Shown: positions 50,301 through 62,300 of the stretch, in pieces
How positions within the stretch are numbered: the stretch's first letter is position 1
Layout of the letters: each line of letters opens with the position of its first letter
NCBI GenBank assembly: GCA_949987565.1
Contig: OX465117.1
Location: 310,001-374,000 of the forward strand
From: Luidia sarsii
Taxonomy: Eukaryota; Echinodermata; Asteroidea; Paxillosida; Luidiidae
DNA length: 64,000 nt
Direction: 5' to 3'
The notes under the pieces: model-generated
The model's input: only the letters and a program-made list of their open reading frames with translations
Databases searched by the model: none
What the model was told of the DNA's origin: nothing
Translations under genes and position numbers: made by a program

Positions 50301-53300
50301 ACACAGGACAGAGGAAGGACAAAAGGGAAGGGAGTGGGATGCAGATGTACACCAAGGGAGGGGAGATCAAAGGGAAAACAAACAAAAGGGTGGGGAGGAT
50401 CAAAGGGACGGGAGGGAGATGGGAGATCAAAGGGGAAAGGGACAGGGAAGATGAAAGAAAAGAGGTATTAATAATCTAAGATATTTCTCACCTAGCTCAG
50501 ACCTATGTGCTATGAGACATCAGGGGTCTGTTTCACCAAACTCATCGTAACTTGCGATTAATCGCACGGCGTTGAGCAATGCGAAACCATACGGTCCAAC
50601 ACAACTTACGATGGGTTAACCATCGTAAGTTGTGTTACGATTCATCGTAAGGCTTTGTGAAATCCAGCCCAGGTCTATTAAATTGTCACCTTTGAAGAAA
50701 TGTCCTGCTAGGATTGACCGCATATTTTTCTCTGCCCATTTAGAGAGTGGAGGGATGGTCTCTTCACATCTCTGCTGCGGAAGTTGTGCCTGGTAGCAAA
50801 CACGGACTTCACCAATAGCAAGCCTATCATGAAGACACTGCATCTGGATGGAGGCATTGATCCCGCACAGATGGAGATCTTTGGCTCCATCTTCCACAGC
50901 AACAGCGCCCTCGTGCTGGCCAACAACGAGCGCATTCACATCCCTGACAACCTCAGGATATTCTGGGAGGTGGGTACTGTCAGATTGCATCAAATGGAAT
51001 GGTGGCTTATGCCTTGCTTTAGATTAGTAACCCCTCCCAGTTCTATATGTCAGCCTTGGCTGGCAGTCTACCACCAATAGGGATGGAGCCTAATACCTTG
51101 CTTCAGACTAGTCACCCCTCCCAGTTCTATTTGTCAGCCTTGGCTGGCAGTCTACCACCAATAGGGATGGAGGCTTATGCCTTGCTTCAGACAAGTCACC
51201 CCCTCCCAGTTCTATTTGTCAGCCTTGGCTGGCAGTCTACCACCAATAGGGATGGAGGCTTATGCCTTGCTTTAGATTAGTCACCCCTCCCAGTTCTATT
51301 TGTCAGCCTTGGCTGGCAGTCTACCACCAATAGGGATGGAGGCTTATGCCTTGCTTCAGACTAGTCACCCCTCCCAGTTCTGTTTGTCAGCCTTGGCTGG
51401 CAGTCTACCACCAGTAGGGATGGAGGCTTATGCCTTGCTTCAGACTAGTCACCCCTCCCAGTTCTATTTGTCAGCCTTGGCTGGCAGTCTACCACCAATA
51501 GGGATGGAGGCTCATGCCTTGCTTCAGACTAGTCACCCCTCCCAGTTCTATTTGTCAGCCTTGGCTGGCAGTCTACCACCAATAATGATGGAGGCTCATG
51601 CCTTGCTTCAGACTAGTCACCCCTCCCAGTTCTATTTGTCAGCCTTGGCTGGCAGTCTACCACCAATAGGGATGGAGGCTTATGCCTTGCTTCAGACTAG
51701 TAACCCCTCCCAGTTCTATTTGTCAGCCTTGGCTGGCAGTCTACCACCAATAGGGATGGAGGCTTATGCCTTGCTTCAGACTAGTAACCCCTCCCAGTTC
51801 TATTTGTCAGCCTTGGCTGGCAGTCTACCACCAATAGGGATGGAGGCTTATGCCTTGCTTCAGACTAGTAACCCCTCCCAGTTCTATTTGTCAGCCTTGG
51901 CTGGCAGTCTACCACCAATAGGGATGGAGGCTTATGCCTTGCTTCAGACTAGTAACCCCTCCCAGTTCTATTTGTCAGCCTTGGCTGGCAGTCTACCACC
52001 AATAGGGATGGAGGCTTATGCCTTGCTTCAGACTAGTAACCCCTCCCAGTTCTATTTGTCAGCCTTGGCTGGCAGTCTACCACCAATAGGGATGGAGGCT
52101 TATGCCTTGCTTCAGACTAGTCATCCCTCCCAGTTCTATTTGTCAGCCTTGGCTGGCAGTCTACCATCAATAGGGATGGAGGCTCATGCCTTGCTTCAGA
52201 CTAGTCACCCCTCCCAGTTCTATTTGTCAGCCTTGGCTGGCAGTCTACCACCAATAGGGATGGAGGCTCATGCCTTGCTTCAGACTAGTCACCCCTCCCA
52301 GTTCTATTTGTCAGCCTTGGCTGGCAGTCTACCACGATTGGTTGGTTTTGATGTTTTGTTGTGATTGTCTTTGTAGATGGAGTCCATAGCTGATCTGAAT
52401 CCAGCAGTCCTGTCACAAGCAGGCCTCTTGTCCATAGATGCCAACGATGTCTCCTGGCAGCTAGTCCTGGCTGGCTGGTTGGATCATTGCCCTGAAAGGG
52501 ATCAAGCTATCCTGCGCACACTGATTGACCGCTATGTGGCACCTACCATGGAGTACCTTGACCACTGCACAAGGCCGGCTGTGATGGCCAGTGGGGAGGG
52601 TCAGGGGTCAGGAGTGGCCCGCGGACAGGCTGCAATGAAACGGATTCTAGATGTATCTGAGAAGAGCATGGTGGCTACTTTCTGCACCCTCCTTGAGGTA
52701 ATCACAAATCTTTGATTCAATATCACAAAACTCCATTGGTTTGACTCTCAGTCTAGTCCAGTTTCTTTTTGCTAATGTAGTTAAAGGCCCAATACAACAT
52801 TGGGAAGATCGGAAAACATCAATGTTCACAGATTTCCTGCTTCTAATTTACACAGTTTGTAGATGGTCATGATAGAATCCTCATGTTTACATCTTATGGT
52901 CTGGGATGCTATACTTTTTTAGAAATCTTCACTCAATCATTGACAAATAGGCATTTCTTTCACTACAGGCCGATGTGTAAACCATAATTTTGTTTGCATT
53001 TTTCTACTTTCTCAGATTACCATTTGAGCTCAAATCTTTGCAGGATTTTTTTTTTTACTTTGTATGGTTTAACACAAACTGTGGCAATCTTTTTGCCTTT
53101 ACCAATGTTGTATAAGGCCTTTAAAAGACTCAGTCAGTTAACCTATCCTTTATTTGAACAACAATCTTTTTTTAAAAGCTATATCCTCTTTGTGTGATTC
53201 TCAAACCAATGCAGATGGCTTGATAACAATTTTTTTAGGCGAGGCTTTGCTTTGCTGTTTCTATTTTTTCGGAGAAATTTGAGAGAGACAATTGGACCCA

Positions 53301-56300
53301 TACAGGACTTGACCCCAAGACCTCTGGGTCATTGCGTCAACTCTAATAATTACCTCTGCTATTCCGTCGTCAGTCACTGATATCCCAGAATGCAGAGCTC
53401 CAGCAGAACCAGTATGAGCGCTACGTCAGCTTTGCCTGTGTGTGGGCCTTCGCTGGTACCCTGGAGGAGAGATACCGGCCAATGTTCAGTGCCTGGTGGC
53501 TGAACCAATGGGGACAATATCTGGAATACCCAGCAGGGGCTGATGTAAGTTCAGAAGTAAAAAGTAATCATTACAAAGAAGAATCTTCCTCGGTTTAGTA
53601 TCAAAGTTGATGTAGATTTTTGTATCAGACAGAGTTCACTATTCACTTCTGTTTTAGAAAAGTGATCAAATCTCTTTAATTTGAATTTGTACTTTTACTC
53701 TTTTAAAGTTGCACTAAAGCAGAACACGGATGTTACAAACTCCTTTATTGACTTAAATTTCCAAAATGCAATCTGCAAATATTTCATGGGCCTAATTTGT
53801 CCGTCCTAGCATCATCTTTCTTGAGTGGCAGATTGCATTTTCATGTACACTTAATAAAGTAAATAGGCTAGTTATTTGTGTGGTTATTCTGAAGCCACAA
53901 TCCAGTCTTGTTTGAGAATGTTTCATTGAAAATGTGCGTGCAAAATATCCATTGGAAGGAGATTGTTAGTACAAAAACTGTTGCAAACTGCTCACTGACT
54001 AAAATGACCTGCAATACATGAATCTCAAAAGTTAGAGGGCCTGACGTTTCGATCCTAGCAGGACCTTTCTCAAAGGCAAAGAGAAAGGTCCTGCTAGGAT
54101 CGAAACGTCAGGCCCTTTAACTTAAGAGATTCCTTTATTTAGACTGCTTGTTGGTTTTAATGCTGTGTTTTTAACTGGTCTGCAAGACTGAATTGGGAAG
54201 GCTATCAGCTACATTGTAGCTCAGAATTTTGTTCAGTTATTATTTGGCCACTCGGCCTCATTAAATTCAAACACTATCTAGGTTTTGTCATGATTGCTAC
54301 TATCTTTCCTGTACAGGTGTTTGACTTCTTTGTGGACGGAGAGACCCAGGAGTTTGTGCACTGGAGTGAGGCTGTTCCGCCTTACAGTATGCCACCACAC
54401 GAGGGCGTCCCACCAGATGCCTTTGTGCACACTGTCAGCGTTGAGGTAACTCAGACATTTTGTAAGATTTTCTGAAGCGATACCAAAACCTTTCCAACTG
54501 CTCATGGATCTACATGTAAATAACCAGAAGTAAAATGACTTAAAATGATATACAAAAATGTTGCAAACTGCTTACTGACTAGAATTACCAAAATGCAAAT
54601 CTCAAAATTTAGTGGGCCTGACGTTTCGATCCTAGCAGGACCTTCCTATTTGCCTTTGAGAAAAGGTCCTGCTAGGATCGAAACGTCAGGCCCTCTAAAT
54701 TTTGACAGAAGTAAAATGAACGGAATATACAAAATAATTCAATATGCTTACTGACTTTAAATGTCCCAATTGCAAATGTCCAAAATGTAGAGGGTCTTAC
54801 ATTTGGATTCTAGCAGGATTTACAAAAATACAAAACTCAACTAATAAGTGGGCCTTATGATTAGATCCTTTGAGGACTCAAAGGAGTTTTAGCCGTCTTT
54901 TACAAAGGTCCTTCCAGGATTGAAGCATCAGGTCCTCTAGAGTCTTCTGAGAACGACAAGGAAAAAAAAGAGATCAGAAAAGTGAGAAGTAATAAGATAA
55001 AGACGATGGAAGATGGAGAAATCTGTTTAGAGACCAGTGTGAGATCAAAGGGAAAGGCAAGCAGTAGGGAATATGTATATAGGTGCTCCAAGAAGAATGA
55101 TCTTTATAATGGATTTTGCTTATCCTTATTTGTTCTTTGCAGCAAATCTCCTACCTGTTAGGTCTGTTATCCGATGCTGGCAGACCGGTTCTATTCGCTG
55201 GGGAGGCTGGGTGTGGTAAGACTGCCATCGTCAATGATAGGATTCGAACTGTCTGCTCAGGGGAGGTGGCTGAGGTGCTCTCCCTCTCCATCACAACCAA
55301 CAGGTAAGATCACCGATGAACCAAATCTAAGAATGTCATGTTTAGATAAGACTTAAGGCTTTTCCTGGTGGGTGAAACAATATAGACAGGTTTGCAGTGA
55401 CACCATGTAAAAGGTCTTTAAAGCCCCTACACAACATTGGTAAGATCGAAAAACAGAAAAGTTCACAGATTTACATGAAACTTATACAGTTTGAAGATGG
55501 TTATCGTAGAAACCTCGCACTAAAATATTTCTGTCTAAAAAATTATATTTTTGGAGAAAAGAGTGAAAGAAATTGTTTACGTCTCACCCAGAGATCTAAA
55601 CGATTTTTCGGAACAATTTGTTGAATGGCTGCATTTTTGCGAAACAAATGAAGCGGTGTTTCCCTATTTTCTTGAGACTCGGTTGGCGGATTGAGCTGAA
55701 ATTTTCACAGGTGTGCTATTTCATGCATATGTTGGATCAGACAACGTATGGATGCTATTCTTTGACCTCCACCAATGTGTTATCCCTTTAAAGAAGAGCT
55801 TATTACACTGTATCTAGGGCAAACTGTTATAGTGCTATGATGAATGCCGATATAACAAACATTCGGCTATAACGAACATGCCCTTTGGCTCCCAATTTTT
55901 GTGTACAAATTATGTGGCCGCAACTGCTACAACAAACAACTGCTATACCGAAGAATTTTCATGGATCCTGGGATGTTCGTTATAGCGACGTCCACTGTTA
56001 TTGAATGACAATGTGTACTCTAATGACTACCACAGGTTCACCACTAGTCGTATGTTATGGCAGAGGCTAGAGGAAAGGATGGAATGGAAACATGGTCGCA
56101 CCTACATACCCAAGGGTAGCAAGAGACTCCTGTGTCATGTGGATGATCTCAACCTTGCTCATGTAAGTTACTTGACCTACACTCTCCACCCAATAATTGC
56201 TTCAATGTGATTCAAACATTGAATGATTGGAAACTCTAATTACCTGATCATTCAAATCCTCTCTCTTTATCTGTCTATTTATCTTTAGCTTTCTCTTTCC

Positions 56301-59300
56301 TCCTCTCATATAAATTCTTCTCATTATTTTCCTTCTATTTCTTCTTCTCTTTCTCATTCCCCTTTTGCCTTTCCTTATACGCCTTTTCCTTCTACATGTA
56401 CTTTGAATTTTCCTCCTTCCTCTTTCTCTCTCTTTTCATCATTTCATTTTCATCTTCTCTGAAAATTGCAAAAATGGTTTTCACAGTTAAACTTTGGCCA
56501 GCAGAGTCTGCCATTTCACGATACTTGCATGTCCAGAACTGGCTGATAACAAAGGCTGAGTCTTATCCTGAGATCCATAATGTTTGGTATATACAGGGGT
56601 GTGAAAAACTCAGCTTTTTAGCTGATTTCAGATTTTTTGTTTGGATGTTTACTCTGAATTTCAGGTTTTTTTTTAGATTTCTACTCTGAATTTCAGCTTT
56701 TTTGTTTAGATTTTTACTCTGAAATTCATTTTTTTTGTTTTTTTTACTCCGAATTTCAGCTTTTTTGTTTGGATGTTTACTCTGAATTTCAGGTTTTTTT
56801 TTAGATTTCTACTCTGAATTTCAGCTTTTTTGTTTAGATTTTTACTCTGAAATTCATTTTTTTTGGTTTTTTTTACTCCGAATTTCAGCTTTTTTGTTTA
56901 GATTTTTGCTCTGAATTTCAGTTTTTTTTGTTAAGATTTTTGCTCTGAATTTCAGCTTTTTTGTTTGGATTTTTGCTCTGAATTTTAGCTTTTTTGTTTA
57001 GATTTTTGCTCTGAAATCCAGCTTTTTTGTGTACTTGCTCTGTAAAAAAGGTATTTTTTTTCAGGCTGGTTTCAGCTTATATCATTCAGTTTACATCATT
57101 GTGGTATTTCTCTGTGTTCAGGTTGATGAGTACAATCGTCAGTCAGCCTGCGAGATGGTTCGTCAGCATCTAGACTCCGGTGGTATATACGAACCAGACA
57201 CGCATCGCCTACGTGAGGTCAAGAATGTGACCTACGTTACCACTATCAATCCTGACACACCGGCTGGTGTGTCTAGACCCAGTCAACGCCTGACCAGGCA
57301 TTTTGCTGTCTTTGGTGTGCCCTACCCCAAGTGAGTATGTCCTTAGAAAGCTACCTCCACTTTGTTTGATCCAAGAAATACTGCAGCCTGGTTAACATAT
57401 GATTGTTGTTTGCATCTGAATGGAAATGAAAGTACGATCCTTGGAGATGTACGACAGGTATTGGCTGAATATCTCTGAGGGGTGTCAACATCTAAGTATA
57501 GATGGTATTTGTAAAGACTTTTCGAAAGACTCCTACCTTAGGGCTGGATATCTCAGATGGTTATAAATGGCACATTAAACCAGATCTAGATATTGGGTTC
57601 AAAATCTGCTCCTGTCACATTTTCACAAGTTGTTTAAAATTTCTAGTAATTTTTTATTTCGTCTTTATTTTTTTGATTACATGATTTAAAAAGTAAGAGG
57701 CTAACATTTCCAGCCAGGAACTTTTATGATTTGACTTGTTTACATTCAAATGTATGGCTTGCAGTTTAGTGTTATACATGTAATTGTAAGTATACTTGTA
57801 TCACTTTATTTCCAATTATCATTATTTTTTAGATCCAGCGAGATCCACACAATCTTCACCACCTTGCTGAATACTCACTTCTTAACTCCTGCAACAACTT
57901 CTTCAACGTCAGCCAGAGATAAGGTCAGTAGTAAGGTGTAGTAGTGGGCTGTGGAATGCTTTTGTATCCCAGCCTATGGGACATACAATGAGTTCAAGGT
58001 ATCCCAACATTGTGTGCTCTCACACACACACTCTCTATATATCCCAAGGTGTAGAACAGAGAGGTATCAGAACAGCTCCTTCCCAGCCTACGATCTTGCA
58101 ATTTTTAAAAGGAATGTTAATTCCTACATAACTCCGGCCTTCCTGAGTCCCTCTCTATCTCCTTCTTTCCTTAGCCCTTAACCCTGAGTGGCTTTTCAGC
58201 CTTGTTTTGGGTGATTTTCCATAAAAAATATGGAATGAGACAAGCAGAATTCATCGGGTGCCTTGCAGAATGCTGTAAAGGCAAACGAAAGTCACTATGA
58301 AGGTCATTTGAGAAAGTTCCTGCTAGGTTCCAAACGTCAGGCCCTGTAACTTTTCAGATTTATGTATTGCAGATCGTTTTAGTCAATGAGCAGTTTGCAA
58401 CAGTTTTTGTATTAACTTCCTCTTAATATTAATAATGATAATAATAATTCTTTATTGCTACAGACATATTCAGATACATCGTAGAATTCATTGTGGCTGC
58501 CGCCTAAAAATAAATTAGGACACATTGATTAAAATTAGTACACAGAAAAAAGTATTATGAGCACACTACAAAATACGATAAAAGTGCAATTACAGTCAAT
58601 ACACTGATAGATCTTTTTTCATCCCCATCCTGACAAAAACTAGTTTCTTTTGGGCAATTCTACGGGAGCTCATTGGATTTAAAAAAAAATTTTTTTTAGT
58701 GTTGATGTATCCCCCCCTTTATTGTGATTGTAGCATGCTGTAATGTGTATACATGCATCCTGGAAAATGAAATTAATATGAATATGTCTTCCCATCTTTA
58801 GCGTCATCACATTGTAGATAAGGAGGAGGAGCAGCTGAGATCACTGATGTCCATGGTAGTCAATGTTACCATAGAGGTGCAGGATAGAATGCGATCCATG
58901 TACCTGCCCACCGCTGAACGCTGTCACTATGTATTCACCCTCAGAGACATGAGGAAGATTTTCAGGTCCGTTAAGAAAAAACATCCATGATTTTGCCTGA
59001 TTGATTCATTCTTTCACTCTAAGACTTAAAAGTAGCCCTGTGCAAAGTGTTTAAGCAGTTACAATCTGCTAGAATAAAAGTAATGACACAATTTGTCAAC
59101 AGTAGCTATCCACATCATACATGTAGTAGCTAGAAATAGCTATCCACATCATCCACATCACTCTGCCTTTGAGAAAGGTCCTGCTAGGATCGAAACGTCA
59201 GGCCCACTAATTTTGAGAAATAATTCTTTCACTCAAAAGTGATTTTGCTGAAATGAAATCATTTTATTCAGATAAAATAACCTTTCTTTGATAAAGAAGG

Positions 59301-62300
59301 AATTTCCTTAGATGATAATTATTTTGGTTATAATTTTTTTTTTTTTGTGTTAGTTATAATTTTTTTGTCTTTAATTATTGGTTAGAAAAAAGTCCCGTCA
59401 TTTTGTTTCTTACCTGTGTATGCAGGAACCTCTGCCTCTCACTGCGTCCCAACACATGCCGGGAAAGCCTCCTGTTGCTATGGCGACACGAGTGTGAGTG
59501 CATCTACGGCCATCGACTTGTCAGTCCGGTGGACTTTGACCGCTATCAGCAGGCGTTTGTCACTGCAGCACGCAAGGAGTTCTCAAGCGAAGAATTGGTA
59601 AGAAAATCAAATCAAATAAAAGAAACAGGCACTGTAAACAGCCATCTTTGAGTTTTGAATCACATGACAAAAATCCATCACTCCATTATTAACTTCTACA
59701 TTTTAAAAAACAAACACAGCTAAGAAAAACTGACTGGGAACTTTTGAAAAATTTAAAAATTGGCGCAGAACACTTGAGAGACTTGTTGACTATTGGCATC
59801 CCCGCCAGGCAAAGATTAGTTGACTATTAGGGAAGGCCACCATCTAAGGGCTGTATAGCTCAGATGGAAGAACACAGGTACATGTACGTTTATCCAGCGG
59901 TCTCGGGTTCTTGTCCTGGTCCAGTCAAAGTTTTCTTTGCAAATTTTTTCAAAACTCCTACATAAGTAAACATATGTATTTATTTTCTTCATCTCTTTTA
60001 GCTTCAGCTTGTCATCAACCCATCCCAGCCGTTGTTCAGTAATCTAGTGCAGCAGGATTCAGGCATTGTGACTGCGGGTGGATACCGGTCAGCAGCCACT
60101 GGTAGTGGTGCAAGCAGCAATGTAGAGGAAGACACTACAGACCAGTATCGACCTCGCCATGACCTAGACCATGTCCAGGGACTCTTGAGGGACGCTGTGG
60201 AGGAATACAACAAGTCTCATGCCAAAATTAAACTGGCTCTATATCGAGTATGTCACGAGCTTGCTTCAAAATAATACACCGATTGAACAACTGTATATTT
60301 TTCATCGTATTTGGCACAGAGCAGCGATGGAAATGTACAAAGAAGAATGTGGACAATATGATAGCCTTCTTTGCTCATATCCACTTCAGTTCTGCACCAA
60401 ATGAGATGCAAAAAAACCCTCTATAATTCACGTGATGGCATGTAAACAGTGGTCACGCAATCGGCCTATTGTTCATTTTTTAGTTCGGGATCATCCAGGA
60501 AACTTTCCTCACTTGGTTGAATATATTTCCATTCTTTCAAAACAATTTGTAAGTTTCTTGCAGAAGTATGATAAATAAAGATGCAAGTTTTGCATGGTGT
60601 TACTGCAAACCTACTCCTTCAACTACTGACTACAGACACACTATCCAAACACTAGTTCAATCCCCCACTCTCAACCTTTCCCTTTTTCAGGAAACCATCC
60701 AGCGCGTTTGTCGCGTTGCCCGCAACGTCATGTCGCCCCATGACGTCGGCCATTGCACCCTGGTTGCCGAGGGCAACCCAGGCCTCGGTGACCTCTTTGC
60801 CCGTCTAGCCGCTCACCTCTGTGGCTTCAACGTCTTTGAGGTCAACCCTTCCCCTGTCTCTGCCTCAGTCACCTACAAACTGGACCAATTCAAGGCTGAC
60901 TTGGTTGCAGCCTACACCAAGGCTGGAGTCAAGGTACCAGACTTCATATAATTAAAAAAAGATTTTTTTTTTTTACCAAGGCCAAACCCACCATCTACGG
61001 TCAGACTTGACAAACAGCGCTGTGGAAAATCAAAATAATCTCATGAACACACAGACAGGCAGCATGAGAGTATGCACAACAACATTGATAGAACTTTCAG
61101 AAAAAAGCCTAGAAATAATCCTTGGGTTAAAGAAAACTGAGCTACAAAACAGAGAGCCTCGAACTAAGACTGACCTTTCATGAAACATCTGAGTGGTATT
61201 AATGCATTCTGTCCATTCCTTGTCTTGTGATCAGGGAGAGAAGATTCTACTTCTCTTGACTGATGAGGAGCTGATGAATGAAGATTTCCTGGTCTACGTG
61301 GGGGAGTTTGTGGTGACTGGTGCCATCACACATCTCTTCTCTACTGAGGAGCAGACTTCTGTCATCAACTCCATCCGGACAGAGGTCACAGCCGCTGGGC
61401 TGACCTACACACGAGAGACAGCCTGGGAGTTCTTTCTCAAGTAGGGACGGCTTTTTATCAATTTTTGTTTTATATAAACCAAGCCCAAACCCACCAGCTA
61501 CTGTCAGACTTGACAAACATCGCTGGTGGGAAATTGAAATGATTCTTTCGTACTTAAGCAGCCGATGAAACCAACCTTACTAAACCACAACCTTCCAGAA
61601 ATAATTTCCTTAATTGGTGGTCCAGCATTATCAAGGACTTCTCTTTTTGCGAACATTTTGCAAATTGCTTTCTAACTGAAATGACCATAAGTGATATACA
61701 AAAATGTTGCTTACTGACTAAAATTACCAAAATGCAAATCATAAAATTTAGTGGGCCTGACGTTTCGATCCTAGCAGGACCTTTCTCAAAGGCAGAGGGG
61801 TTTGAGAAAGGTCCTGCTAGGATCGACCTTTGAGAAAGGTCCTGCTAGGATCGAAACGTCGGGCCCACTAAATTTTATAAAATGACCATAATGCAAATAT
61901 AAAGATTTAAGAGGGCCTAACCTTTGAGAAAGTTCTTGCTAGGATAAAAATGTCAGGCCCTCCTAATTTTTGATATCACTAGATTTTTCTCAAAAGTTAG
62001 AGGGTCTGATGATGTTTCGATCCTAGCAGGACCTTTTCTCAAAGAGGTTTTGCCTTTTGCCTTGCCTTTGAGAAAGGTCCTGCTAGGATCGAAACATCAG
62101 GCCCTCTAACTTTTGAGATTTGTATATTGCAGGTCATTTTAGTCAGTGAGCAGTTTGCAACATTTTTTTGTGTTTATTTCACTAGATTTGTATTTAATCC
62201 CATGATATCTCTCTCTCCACTCTCCGCAGGGCTGTCAGTAGCAACTTCCGTGTCATTGTGGTTTCGTCATCCAGTGGGACGTCGTTCCAGGATCGCTGCC

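Noticed and set aside
51300..52364. 354-codon repetitive ORF
   Set aside because: It is the 84-bp minisatellite read in an open frame; it has no splice logic and lies inside dynein intron 50.
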